Translations under genes and position numbers: made by a program | The notes under the pieces: generated by a model | Databases searched by the model: none | Told to the model about the DNA's origin: nothing | What the model saw: the letters and a program-made list of their open reading frames with translations, nothing else | Shown here: positions 36,041-44,577 of the stretch, piece after piece | Numbering within the stretch: position 1 is the first letter of the stretch | How the letters are laid out: each line of letters starts with the position of its first letter | Source of the DNA: CAMPKL01 sp963817465 | GTDB taxonomy: Bacteria > Acidobacteriota > Terriglobia > Bryobacterales > UBA6623 | Direction of reading: 5' to 3' | Length of the DNA stretch: 64,000 bases | NCBI GenBank assembly: GCA_963817465.1 | Contig: CAWFOP010000022.1 | Span: 124,001 to 188,000, forward strand

Positions 36041-38110
36041 CTACTTGCCCCCCAGCCGCAGGGTCATGCCCACGACGACGGTGCGGCCGTAGCCCGGCGC
36101 GCCGTGAATGCGCTCGACGGGGCCCTGCCCGAGCAAGCGCGACGTGTAATAGTTCTGCGTTTCCCAGTAGTCGCGACCCAGCAGATTATCGACGGCGACA
36201 TTGACCTCGAGTTGGTCGGTGAGTTTGCGATTGAACGCCATGTCGAACACGGTGTGACCCGCGCCGACGATCGTCGGGTCCACGCCGTCGAGCCGATAGT
36301 GGTTGATCGCCCGCATGCGGAACGACCCGCTCCAGCCGCGCCAATCCGACAGGGTCAAGGCCGCGTTCGCCGTGAAGTGCGGCGCGCTGTCGACGTACAC
36401 GCGCGGAGTCGAGTCGCGATAGAAGGCGTTCAACACCTTCGTCAACCCGCCGTCGAAGCTCAGTCGCTTGGTGATCGCAAAAGAACCGCGCGATTCAAAG
36501 CCGTACGACCGCGCCGGGTCGGAGAACTCCAGCGAGCCGTCGTCGGGAATGTAGACGAGCTGATTCGACGTATCGATCCAGAAGACATCGGTCAGCAGCG
36601 AAATCCGCTTGCCGATCAGGTGCTGCGTGCCCCATTCGTAGAAGTCGGTGGTGCTGACGCGGGGACTGTCAGGACGGCGAATCACGCCCCGGGCGTCGAG
36701 CGAAGAGATGCCGCGCCCGTAGTTGAAAAACACCTTGAGCGGCGCCGAGCGCCAAGGGGTGAACGAGGCGCTCGCCTTCGGTTGCAGCTTGGCGGCCGTC
36801 TTGACGCCGGTGAACTCCGGCTCGAGCAAGTCGGTGATGGCGTAGCGGAAAACGTCCCAGCGCAGGCCCCCGCCGAGTTGAACGCGGCCGTTCGCCAGGT
36901 TCAACTGCTGCTGCACGTATCCCGAACCGTTGGTCACGGCGGCATCGGCCGAGGTGGTCAGCGAGACCGGATCGCGGTTGATCGCCTTGCGAAGGTCCAC
37001 CGAGTTCCGGCTGGAGTAGACGCCGCCGCCGACCGACAATATCCCGTCGCCCCACTCGAAGATCTGCGGCCGCTGGTATTGCGCGTTTCCGCCTTCGGTC
37101 AGCCGCGAATCGTGCTGCTGGATGCCGTCGCCGTTAATCGGGTCGTTCAGGAAAAACGTGAAGTTCGAATAGAGGTCAAACAGCGACCGCTCCGAAAATA
37201 CGTCGGCCTTGAACGACGATCCGCCGTCGAAGTCCTGGCGGAAGTACGCGCCGACGCGGCCTCCTTGGATGTCGCCGCCGTCGCCCTGGCCGATGTAGCC
37301 GTAGCGATCGAGGCGTCCGGCTGCGACTTCGTCGAGCGGAATTTGCCCGGACGAGTTGAAGTTGTTCGTGCCGCCGTTCCATTTGAGGCCGAAGCGACGA
37401 TTCGCGTCGAACTGCCAGGTGGAGTTGCCGGTGACGTTGTTGCGGTTGTAGGCGAGAGGCCGCAGGAACGGTCCGTCGGTGTGCGAGCCCTCGTAGGCGA
37501 ACAACGCGTCGCGGCGCGCCACGTTGGGACTCCACGCGAAAAAGCCACGCCAGGTGTCAAACCCGCCGCCCTGGATGCGAGCCGTCAGCTTTTGGGGCAG
37601 GCTTTCTTTGAGACGCACTTGCACCACGCCGAGCCCCGAATAGTCTCCATGCTCGGCGTTGAAGGGGCCGTTGATCAGCGTGACGTCTTCGATGAGCTCC
37701 GGCGTCAGACTCTTCAGCGAACCCAAGTACCCTTGACCGTGGCCCTGCGTCGAGTGGTTTTGCGGCACGTTGTCGACCGTGACGCGCAAGCCGCCGTTTG
37801 CGCCGCCGTGGTCGAGGTTGAAGCCGAAGCGGCGGATCTCGAGCGACTTGCCGCCGCCTTCATGTTGGCCGGCGTTGATGCCCGCGTCGAGCATCTGAAA
37901 TACCTGATCGTCTCGGGTGAACAGCGTCTTGCGAAAAACGGCGCCGTTGCGCAGATCGATGTTGGGATCCAGCGGCGTCGCGACGATGGTGATGCTCTCG
38001 TGAACAGGCTCGAGTTTTTGATCCAACTTGGAATCACTCGAGTCGTCCGTCTGCTGGGCGAGCAGAGGCGCCCAGCAGAGCAATGGGACGAGAATGAGCG
38101 CTCGGCGCAT
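36041..38110 (-). CDS. TonB-dependent outer-membrane receptor
   Basis: 689 residues from ATG 38110 (MRRALILVPLLCWAPLLAQ, signal peptide). The frame's first ATG, 38134, adds 8 residues before the signal. A plug domain follows (ESITIVATPLDPNIDL, GFNLDHGGANGGLRVTVDNV, LIEDVTLINGPFNAEHGDYSG), then a 22-strand-type barrel ending in VVVGMTLRLGGK. There is no N-terminal signalling (STN) domain, so it does not itself signal to the sigma factor in this operon. Last gene of the sigma/anti-sigma/DUF4331/TPR set, 30 bases after the TPR gene. Confidence 0.9.
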   Translation of the reverse strand: MRRALILVPLLCWAPLLAQQTDDSSDSKLDQKLEPVHESITIVATPLDPNIDLRNGAVFRKTLFTRDDQVFQMLDAGINAGQHEGGGKSLEIRRFGFNLDHGGANGGLRVTVDNVPQNHSTQGHGQGYLGSLKSLTPELIEDVTLINGPFNAEHGDYSGLGVVQVRLKESLPQKLTARIQGGGFDTWRGFFAWSPNVARRDALFAYEGSHTDGPFLRPLAYNRNNVTGNSTWQFDANRRFGLKWNGGTNNFNSSGQIPLDEVAAGRLDRYGYIGQGDGGDIQGGRVGAYFRQDFDGGSSFKADVFSERSLFDLYSNFTFFLNDPINGDGIQQHDSRLTEGGNAQYQRPQIFEWGDGILSVGGGVYSSRNSVDLRKAINRDPVSLTTSADAAVTNGSGYVQQQLNLANGRVQLGGGLRWDVFRYAITDLLEPEFTGVKTAAKLQPKASASFTPWRSAPLKVFFNYGRGISSLDARGVIRRPDSPRVSTTDFYEWGTQHLIGKRISLLTDVFWIDTSNQLVYIPDDGSLEFSDPARSYGFESRGSFAITKRLSFDGGLTKVLNAFYRDSTPRVYVDSAPHFTANAALTLSDWRGWSGSFRMRAINHYRLDGVDPTIVGAGHTVFDMAFNRKLTDQLEVNVAVDNLLGRDYWETQNYYTSRLLGQGPVERIHGAPGYGRTVVVGMTLRLGGK

Positions 38111-38140
38111 TGTGAGGTTCCGATATCGTAGCACTATTGG

Positions 38141-39307
38141 TTAGTTCGTAGCACTTTCGAAATCAGGGGGCTTCGGAAGCGGTATGCCCAACTCCGCGGC
38201 ATGCCTCTCGATCCGCTTGTCGCGCAGCCCGACCGCGACCGTTTCGGTCATCTCCTCCCGCGCCTTTTCGAGCTCTCCGACGTGGTACAGCGCCCACGCG
38301 TATGCGTCGCGAGTGAAGACATCCTTGCGGCGCGAGAACTCTTTTTCGGCGATTTCGAGCGCTTGTTTGGGGTCGCGATCGGCTAGATAGGCGACCAGCT
38401 CTCGGTTGGCGTTATCCCAAATCGTCGACTCCGCCAGCGCTGTCTTGGCGAATTTCTTGTACGACTCGGCGGCCTGCTCATCGAGTCCGGCCTTGCTCTG
38501 GGCCTGCGCCAACTCATACAGATTCTCGGGATGCGGCGCCGCCTGATAGCGCTTGGCGAATGCTTCGACCGCTTCGTCGTAGCGCTTCTGTTCCATGCGG
38601 ATACGGCCCAACTGGGCGAGCGCGTAGTGGTAGCCCGGGAAAAGCTCGAGCGCCTTGTCGACGTGCTGCTCGGCGGCGTCGAGGTTGCCGCGCTGCTGCT
38701 CGAGATGAGCCAGGTGGACGTGCAGCCAGGCGCGGTCCTCGCTCTCGCGGGCAGGCGTGCGCTCGAGGGCTTGACGCATGAACGTAATGGCGCCGGCGGT
38801 CCAGCCGCGAAGCTCCCGCAGGTAGGCGGCGCGAGTCAGACCGGGAACGTTCCCCGGCCGCAGATCGAGCATCCATTGCACGGCGTCGAGCGCCTCGTCG
38901 TAGCGACCGAGTTCGATGCAGGAGTCGGCCAAAAGGCCGTAGGCGAATACGTCGTCCGGCGCCTGATTGCGCAGCTTGACGGCCTCGTCGTGAGCGGCGG
39001 CGAATTCATGCTTGCCGAGCAGCGCCCAGACGCGGACGCGTCGCGCCTCGTAGCTGGTCGAGTCGATGGCCAGCGAGCGCTCGAGCGTCTCGAGCGCGCG
39101 GTCGTAGTAGCTGATGTCCGATGTCTCCCGAGCGCGCTTGGTGTAGGCGAGAGCCAGATCGTTGAGCCGCGGCGCGCTGTCGGGCGTAAGCTCGAGGGCG
39201 CGTTCAGCGGCTTCGATGAGGCGCTGGGCGGGCGTCAATTCGGCCGCCGGCGCCGCAGCGGATAGAGTCAAAAAAACGGCGATCAGGCAAACAGAGATCC
39301 TCAACAT
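38141..39307 (-). CDS. secreted tetratricopeptide-repeat protein
   Basis: 388 residues with a signal peptide (LRISVCLIAVFLTLSAAAPA). About nine TPR units follow, for example YYDRALETLERSLAID, YDEALDAVQWMLDLRPGN, NLDAAEQHVDKALELFPG and YDEAVEAFAKRYQAAPHP. A periplasmic scaffold. It lies between the DUF4331 gene and the TonB-dependent receptor on the same strand and most likely works with them. Confidence 0.85.
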   Translation of the reverse strand: MLRISVCLIAVFLTLSAAAPAAELTPAQRLIEAAERALELTPDSAPRLNDLALAYTKRARETSDISYYDRALETLERSLAIDSTSYEARRVRVWALLGKHEFAAAHDEAVKLRNQAPDDVFAYGLLADSCIELGRYDEALDAVQWMLDLRPGNVPGLTRAAYLRELRGWTAGAITFMRQALERTPARESEDRAWLHVHLAHLEQQRGNLDAAEQHVDKALELFPGYHYALAQLGRIRMEQKRYDEAVEAFAKRYQAAPHPENLYELAQAQSKAGLDEQAAESYKKFAKTALAESTIWDNANRELVAYLADRDPKQALEIAEKEFSRRKDVFTRDAYAWALYHVGELEKAREEMTETVAVGLRDKRIERHAAELGIPLPKPPDFESATN

Positions 39308-39352
39308 GGTTTCCTCCGGGGGCTTTCTGGGTTGTTCACGACAGGACAGGAG

Positions 39353-39378
39353 CTGCGGCGCCGGGCCCGGCGCCGCAG
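39353..39378 (-). repeat. 26-base perfect palindrome between DUF4331 and TPR genes
   Basis: Centred on GGGCCC, with CTGCGGCG and CGCCGCAG at the ends. It forms a 13-bp stem with no loop, or a shorter stem with a small loop, 16 bases past the DUF4331 stop. With no T-run behind it, it looks more like a message-stabilising or attenuating stem than a full terminator. Confidence 0.6.
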
Positions 39379-39393
39379 TCCGAACGAACCGAT

Positions 39394-40953
39394 CTATTCG
39401 ATCGGTCCTCCCCCCGGCTCGCCGGGATCCACGTGACGGCGATTGCGGCCGTCGGGCGCGTTGCCCATGTAGGGGAACGCGGTGCGGTACGCGGTGTCGT
39501 TGACGTTCACGCCGTCGCCGAGCATGTTATTGGGGGCGCGATTGAGGCTTTGGCCCATCTCGTCCTTCGTCAACACCCCGCCCACGCCGACGCGCAGAAC
39601 GATGTCGACCACGTCGTCGAACACGCGCCGGCCGTTGGGGTATCCCGCCGCGTCGCCCGCGATCAGCCCCAATCGGTTGGCTTGGTCGGGCGGCGTCGCC
39701 GGCACGCCGGTATTGAGCCGCAACAGGTCGGCGACCGGACCGGCGGGAGTGCCCGCGGCCGCGATCGGAGGCGCGTAGGTCACCAGCGGGAGCAGATCCG
39801 TGCGCGGCGCCTTCGGCACGGTCAGCGCGCCGCCGTAGAGCGCCTCGACGATCTTGACGATCGGCGGGTCGAGGAAGAAGTTCGCGAACTGCGAATCATT
39901 GATCGGCTGGTCCATCGAGAAACGATCCTTGGAGCCGATGCCGATCAGCAGCTCGTTGATGAGCGGGTTGCCCATGCGCTGCACTTGCCGGAAGGGTCCG
40001 CGCGACTCTCCCCACGGGAAGACGCGCACGCGCGAGCGCGACGTGGTTCCCCAGACGCCGATCGTGGCCGCCGGAGAGCCGGCCGGCTCGATCTTGCCGG
40101 TCGAGGTGAGCATCTCGATCGGCACCTCGATGGCTATCGTATTCACGCCGTAGCCGGAAAGAGTGTCGCTCGCTGCATTGGCGTGGGCTGCATCTTCTTC
40201 CGCCGTCAACACGCCCGGAACGCCGCTGCCGAGAGTGCGGAAATTGGCTGTGTCGAAGGCGGCGCCGAGGTCGATCCAAAAGGCGTCGTCGGTGGTGCCG
40301 GCGAAGACCTTGACGCCGTTCGTCGTGGTGTAGGTCCCTTGCTCGAACAGCGCGGCGTAGTTCATCGTGCGCGGACCGGCGTTGCCGGGTACGGCGTAGA
40401 AGGGCTCGCCGGTCGAGTTCATCAACTCAGTCGTGCGGCTGTTGCCGGGGCCGGTCTTCACCGTGACCGAGTAATGCTGAATTTGATTGAGTCCGGGATT
40501 ATCGAAGGAGCGAATCTGCGGCGGCACGACCAAGGTGCTGGTTCCGGGGGCGAACGCGCCGTTGTCGCCGATGCCGGCGGCCGCGGTGTAGACGCCCGGC
40601 AGGCGAAACTCGGTCTGGAATTGGAACTGGAATGTGACGTCCGCTTTGGCGTCGTGGTCGTTGTCCACCTTGATCTCGTACATGATCTCGGGGTCGAAGG
40701 GGAACAGCGTGGGCCCGTTGGCCTGCTCGAGCAGCGGATCGACGCACAGGATGAGCGTGACGTGCGTCGGGCCTTTCTTCATCCCCGAGTCGTCGTAGCT
40801 GACGAAGGCGTACAGGTCGGTGATGTCGGCCTTTTGATCGAGGGCGGTGATGGGCGCCTCGCGATGGTTGGCGCCGAAGGAAATGGACGGGACAAGTAGG
40901 GCTGCGAACGCCGCCAGCGCCGGCAGGCGTCGCCAGTAGTTTCTAGATTTCAA
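39394..40953 (-). CDS. DUF4331-family secreted protein
   Basis: 519 residues with a signal peptide (LPALAAFAALLVPSISFGA). The mature N-terminus is NHREAPITALDQKADITDLYAFVSY, the hallmark of DUF4331. Two beta-rich halves follow, with VTLILCVDPLLEQANGPTLF, FWIDLGAAFDTANF, VPIEMLTS, PLINELLIGIGSKDRFS and LLRLNTGVPATPP. Family function is unknown. The ECF sigma/anti-sigma pair upstream and the TPR protein and receptor downstream suggest an envelope-stress or uptake role. Confidence 0.88.
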   Translation of the reverse strand: MKSRNYWRRLPALAAFAALLVPSISFGANHREAPITALDQKADITDLYAFVSYDDSGMKKGPTHVTLILCVDPLLEQANGPTLFPFDPEIMYEIKVDNDHDAKADVTFQFQFQTEFRLPGVYTAAAGIGDNGAFAPGTSTLVVPPQIRSFDNPGLNQIQHYSVTVKTGPGNSRTTELMNSTGEPFYAVPGNAGPRTMNYAALFEQGTYTTTNGVKVFAGTTDDAFWIDLGAAFDTANFRTLGSGVPGVLTAEEDAAHANAASDTLSGYGVNTIAIEVPIEMLTSTGKIEPAGSPAATIGVWGTTSRSRVRVFPWGESRGPFRQVQRMGNPLINELLIGIGSKDRFSMDQPINDSQFANFFLDPPIVKIVEALYGGALTVPKAPRTDLLPLVTYAPPIAAAGTPAGPVADLLRLNTGVPATPPDQANRLGLIAGDAAGYPNGRRVFDDVVDIVLRVGVGGVLTKDEMGQSLNRAPNNMLGDGVNVNDTAYRTAFPYMGNAPDGRNRRHVDPGEPGGGPIE

Positions 40954-40986
40954 GGCTCTTTCTCCTCTTTCTCGTTGTTGTCAATC

Positions 40987-41010
40987 GCGACCGCCGGCGC
41001 CGGCGGTCGC
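40987..41010 (-). repeat. 24-base perfect palindrome between anti-sigma and DUF4331 genes
   Basis: Centred on GGCGCC, with GCGACC and GGTCGC at the ends, 34 bases upstream of the DUF4331 start. It could be an attenuator, a processing site, or an operator that lets DUF4331 be expressed apart from the sigma pair. Confidence 0.55.
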
Positions 41011-41106
41011 GCGATCCTCTCGTGAAGGCCTTCTTTATGGACTTACGGGAGCGATCCGAGATCGGATGTGGAGCGGAGAGAAAAAAGACCCGGAGGCTTC
41101 GGTGCG

Positions 41107-41922
41107 TCAGCCGATGGGGCCGACCCAGGTCGGCGTGGTCGTGGGGGCCGGGCTGCCGCCCGCGGGCTCGTCTGAGATCGCCAGCGCCGCCGCGTCGCCA
41201 ATGGGGAAGTCGGGGTTCGCGACCACGAGAGCATCGCCTGAAGCGTCGGGCCGGAAGATGTCGACGCTCACCGGCGAGCCCTGCTTGGGGACGATCCAGA
41301 GTTGCAGGGTGCGATTCGCAGACGGCGGCGTCAGATCGCTGCCCGCCACCACCAGGCCGAGCTGCTGATTCCAGTAAGCGTTGACACGCGGATTGCCGTT
41401 CGCGTTGAGAGCGACGGATCGGGTTTCAGGCCCTGACAAGATACGCAAAACGCGCTGATAGCGCTCGACGTTCTGCGCCAGTTGATCGCGATCGGACTCG
41501 AGCTGCTGCAGGCGCGCTTGCAAATCCCGCAGCTCGGCGCCGCGCTGCTGCGCGTTTTGCCAGCCGAAGAAGGCCGCGATCAGCAGACACGCGGCGATCG
41601 CCCAGCCGGCCCAGCCGATTGCGGATGACCTGGCGGGCGGCAGCGACGCATCAGGCGTTGGGAATGCGATCGGAGGCGGCGCCTGCGCCCCTTTCTCTTC
41701 CGCGATCGCCGCCATCAGACGCGACTTGATCGCCGGCGGCGGCGCCTCCTCGGGCGCCGTCAAGCCCAGCGCCGCGACCGTCGAGCGAGCTTCCGCCAAC
41801 GCTTCGGCGGCGTTAGCGTCGCCGGCGCGCAGCAACGATTCGATCTCCCTCAGCTCGTCGCCTTCGAGAGTCCCCATTTCGTATTCGAGACAAAGCTCGA
41901 GGAGGCGTTCGCCTTCGCTCAT
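41107..41922 (-). CDS. anti-sigma factor (RskA-like)
   Basis: 271 residues from ATG 41922 (MSEGERLLELCLEYEMGTLE). The sigma gene's TGA overlaps this ATG (ATGA, 41919-41922), so translation is coupled. The cytoplasmic N-terminal helical domain (ELREIESLLRAGDANAAEALAE) should bind sigma. One transmembrane segment (IGWAGWAIAACLLIAAFFGW, about 107-126) leads to a coiled coil (LQARLQQLESDRDQLAQNVE) and an extracytoplasmic RskA-type beta domain (LGLVVAGSDLTPPSANRTLQ, LQLWIVPKQGSPVS). It sequesters the sigma factor until an envelope signal is sensed. Confidence 0.9.
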   Translation of the reverse strand: MSEGERLLELCLEYEMGTLEGDELREIESLLRAGDANAAEALAEARSTVAALGLTAPEEAPPPAIKSRLMAAIAEEKGAQAPPPIAFPTPDASLPPARSSAIGWAGWAIAACLLIAAFFGWQNAQQRGAELRDLQARLQQLESDRDQLAQNVERYQRVLRILSGPETRSVALNANGNPRVNAYWNQQLGLVVAGSDLTPPSANRTLQLWIVPKQGSPVSVDIFRPDASGDALVVANPDFPIGDAAALAISDEPAGGSPAPTTTPTWVGPIG

Positions 41923-42545
41923 GCCGCGCCTCCTTGCATTTCGTTGCGAAGCGCCAGCAGACCCTTGCGAACCCAAGTCTTCACGGTTCCGATCGGCGTT
42001 TCGAGTTTCGCGGCGATTTCGCTCTGACTGAGCCCTTCAAAGTAGGCGAGCTCGAGCGCTAGACGTTGAGCTTCGGGCAGCGCCGCCATGAAGGACCGCG
42101 CTTGCCGCGCAATGGCGAGGTGTTCAACCCACGCCCCGGACTGGCGCGAGGCGGCCTTGACGGCGGTCGCCTCGCTGAGCTCCTGCTCCTGGCGGCGTTG
42201 CTGCTCCGCCTTGCCGCGAATGCGGTCCAGAGCCAAGTTGCGCGCGACGGTCAGCAGCCACGGCCCTAGACGGCCGCGCTCGGCGTCAAAACTGGAGGCG
42301 CGGCTCCAAACGCGCATGAAGACTTCCTGCGTCAACTCCTCGGCGGCGGCCGGCTGACGCGTCACCCGCAACAACTGTGAATAGACGATCCGCGAGTACC
42401 GATCGTAGAGTTGCTCGAATGCGCGTTCCTCGCCTTGCGCGACTTGCCGCAACAGGCGCTCGTCGCTCGGATTGAGATCGGCCGCTGAGATAGATCGGAC
42501 CCCTTCCGCTCCCGTGATGACGGATGACCGCTCACAGCGTAGCAT
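41919..42545 (-). CDS. ECF-type RNA polymerase sigma factor
   Basis: Region 2 has FEQLYDRYSRIVYSQLLRVT, AEELTQEVFMRVWSRA and GRLGPWLLTVARNLALDRIR. Region 4 has LPEAQRLALELAYFEGLSQS EIAAKLETPIGTVKTWVRKG. This matches group SigK/RpoE-like ECF factors, usual partners of RskA anti-sigmas. The start is uncertain: ATG 42545, or the GTG at 42569. First gene of the five-gene minus-strand set. The palindrome at 42630-42644 lies upstream. Confidence 0.93.
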   Translation of the reverse strand: MLRCERSSVITGAEGVRSISAADLNPSDERLLRQVAQGEERAFEQLYDRYSRIVYSQLLRVTRQPAAAEELTQEVFMRVWSRASSFDAERGRLGPWLLTVARNLALDRIRGKAEQQRRQEQELSEATAVKAASRQSGAWVEHLAIARQARSFMAALPEAQRLALELAYFEGLSQSEIAAKLETPIGTVKTWVRKGLLALRNEMQGGAA

Positions 42546-42629
42546 TCGACACTGCAACACCAAATTCACGCTCTGTCAGGAATCTACGCTCTTTATCCGC
42601 GAGCGGATGCCTCCGCCGGACCGCAACAT

Positions 42630-42644
42630 CAGTACAATGTACTG
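42630..42644. promoter_or_regulatory. perfect operator-like palindrome upstream of the ECF sigma gene
   Basis: CAGTACA-A-TGTACTG, 7-base arms around one base, between the Nudix stop (42669) and the sigma start (42545 or 42569). Its size and symmetry are those of a dimeric repressor site. The AGTAC...GTACT core resembles some LexA-type boxes, but the spacing does not match any I can name. Confidence 0.45.
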
Positions 42645-42668
42645 GCCTTGAAAAAACGCGCGTAAGAT

Positions 42669-43220
42669 TTACACTCCCAACTCGGCGTCAAGGCGCTCGC
42701 GAGCCAGGTGCAGAGCCGCCAATCCCATCCCGTCCATGAATTCGCCCGACGCGATCATCCCACGCAGACGGGGGTACGAGACGGATTCGACGCTGAGATG
42801 TTCAGTCTGATCGAGCTTCTGGCCTCCAGGTTGCAACTCCCGCGCCAGATAGACGTGACAGATCTCATCGGCCAAGCCGCAATAGGTGACGAACTCCCCG
42901 AGTTTGTCGATCGACCCGGCTCGGTATCCGGTTTCCTCCGCTAGTTCGCGTGCCGCCGCTTCGGCGGGTTCGGCTCCTCCGGAGCCTCCCCCGGGCAGTT
43001 CGTACGAAAACCGGCGTGTCGGATAGCGGTACTGACGGACCAGCAGGATCTCGTTCTCGGCCGTCACAGCGACGACCATCACCGACGGTGCGACGGAAAT
43101 GTAGGTGTAGGTGAAGCGATGTCCGTCGGACTCCTTCTCCACTTCGTCCTGCTTCAGGCGCAACCAGGGATTCTCGTAGATCGTTTTGGATTGCAGGGTG
43201 CGAAAGGGAACGTGAGCCAT
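42669..43220 (-). CDS. Nudix hydrolase, ADP-ribose pyrophosphatase type
   Basis: 183 residues. EILLVRQYRYPTRRFSYELP and GGGSGGAEPAEAAARELAEE TGY form the Nudix region, followed by VTYCGLADEICHVYLARELQ, typical of ADP-ribose pyrophosphatases. In the box the first glutamate position reads Ala with a Glu one residue later (GAEPAEAAAREL), a small departure from the GE(S/D)P pattern. The REL-x-EE-x-G core is intact. Divergent from the bactofilin gene. Confidence 0.88.
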   Translation of the reverse strand: MAHVPFRTLQSKTIYENPWLRLKQDEVEKESDGHRFTYTYISVAPSVMVVAVTAENEILLVRQYRYPTRRFSYELPGGGSGGAEPAEAAARELAEETGYRAGSIDKLGEFVTYCGLADEICHVYLARELQPGGQKLDQTEHLSVESVSYPRLRGMIASGEFMDGMGLAALHLARERLDAELGV

Positions 43221-43283
43221 TGGGAAGGTCCGGACCGAATGATCGGCGTATACTAGAAAACTCTTCGACTATAGCGAGGGCCC

Positions 43284-43856
43284 ATGTGGGGACGTAAGGA
43301 AGACAATTCACCGGCGCCTGCGGCGCCGGCTCAGCCACGCTCCGAGCCGATGAGGGCGCAGCAACCCAGCCGTCCGGCTCCGGCCGCGGCTCCGGCGGCG
43401 GTGACTCCGAAGGCGGTGACGGAAAGTACGCGCGGACAGGCGATGATAGGCAAATCACTCAAAATCAAGGGCGCCATCACCGGGCGCGAAGACCTTTACA
43501 TCGACGGTGAGGTCGAAGGTACGATCGAACTGGTCGAAAACAGTCTGACCGTCGGCCCGAACGGCAACGTCAATGCGGACGTAACGGCCCGAGACATCAC
43601 TGTCCTCGGCAGGCTCACGGGCAACGTCAAGGCCGGCGACCGCATCGAGATCCGCAAGACCGGTTCGCTCGAGGGCGATCTGTCCACGACGCGCATCGCG
43701 ATCGAGGACGGAGCGGTGTTCCGCGGCTCGATCGACATCACCAAGCCCGAGCAAGGGAGCAAGTCGTCGCCCACGCCGCTGAAGGCGGCTGCCAGCGCGC
43801 CGCAAAGCAAGCCCGAACCTGTGGGCGCGAAGGCGGACTCCTCTGGAGGCAAGTAG
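43284..43856 (+). CDS. bactofilin (polymer-forming cytoskeletal protein)
   Basis: 190 residues. A Pro/Ala-rich N-terminal tail (about 1-45) precedes the beta-helical bactofilin domain (about 52-150): IGKSLKIKGAITGREDLYID, GEVEGTIELVENSLTVGPNG and the GNVKAGDRIEIRKTGSLEGD repeat. A disordered Pro/Ser/Lys tail follows. Self-assembles without nucleotide and helps set cell shape or localise envelope enzymes. A TATACT lies at 43249-43254, about 30 bases before the start. Same strand as the methyltransferase, 31-base gap. Confidence 0.93.
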   Translation: MWGRKEDNSPAPAAPAQPRSEPMRAQQPSRPAPAAAPAAVTPKAVTESTRGQAMIGKSLKIKGAITGREDLYIDGEVEGTIELVENSLTVGPNGNVNADVTARDITVLGRLTGNVKAGDRIEIRKTGSLEGDLSTTRIAIEDGAVFRGSIDITKPEQGSKSSPTPLKAAASAPQSKPEPVGAKADSSGGK

Positions 43857-43887
43857 AGCCCGCGGGTCCGAGGCGGACCCCTAGACA

Positions 43888-44559
43888 GTGTTCGATTTCA
43901 TTCGCAAGGTCCTGCAGCCGTCTGCGTCGCCGGGGACCTCTCCGGCGCGACGGGGTTCGAGCATCGCTCCGGGCGTGAGCGCTCCGGTGCGTCGGCGCAG
44001 CAACGGTCTCAAGCACTTTTTCGAGAGCATTCCGACCGGACGCAGTTTGGAAGTGCTCGATCTAGGCGGGCTGAGCGAGGCCAATCTCAGCTTCCTGAGC
44101 ACACGCGGCGGCAGAATTCACGCCGTCGACTTGCTCGAGCATTACGACCAGCGGCGACGCGAAGATCCCGACGGGGCGCTCGACGTCGAGGCGGCCGGCG
44201 CGTTCGTCGACGAATATCTCAATTTTCCGCGCAACCAGTTCGACGCGGTGATGGTCTGGGATGCGCTCGAGTTCCTCGACTCCGACGCTCTCTATCTGAC
44301 CGTTCCCCGTCTGCGCGAAGTGCTGCGGCCGGGCGGGGCTCTGTTGTCGTTCTTCCATACGCAAAGTCGCGGCGAGAACGTGCAGCTCTATCGCTATCGA
44401 ATCGCCTCGGAAGACCAGTTGCTGCTGCAACCCAAGGAATTTCGCTCCCTGCCGAACACGTTCAACAACCGCAGCTTGGAGCGCTTGTTCGCGGATTTCG
44501 AGTCGGTCAAGTTCTTTTTGACGCGCGACAGCCTGCGCGAAGTAATCGTCTCGCGCTAG
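43888..44559 (+). CDS. class I SAM-dependent methyltransferase
   Basis: 223 residues from GTG 43888. Basic N-terminal tail, then SLEVLDLGGLSEANLSFLST (SAM motif I, about 52-71), HAVDLLEHYDQR, FDAVMVWDALEFLDSDAL (motif IV region) and LREVLRPGGALLSFFHTQSR (motif VI). The substrate is unknown. In the bactofilin-linked cluster it may modify an envelope component. Confidence 0.8.
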   Translation: MFDFIRKVLQPSASPGTSPARRGSSIAPGVSAPVRRRSNGLKHFFESIPTGRSLEVLDLGGLSEANLSFLSTRGGRIHAVDLLEHYDQRRREDPDGALDVEAAGAFVDEYLNFPRNQFDAVMVWDALEFLDSDALYLTVPRLREVLRPGGALLSFFHTQSRGENVQLYRYRIASEDQLLLQPKEFRSLPNTFNNRSLERLFADFESVKFFLTRDSLREVIVSR

Positions 44560-44577
44560 TCTGCGTCTAAAAGCTTC

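Noticed and set aside
35975..38131. 718-codon ORF opposite the TonB-dependent receptor
   Set aside because: Antisense shadow of a clear receptor.
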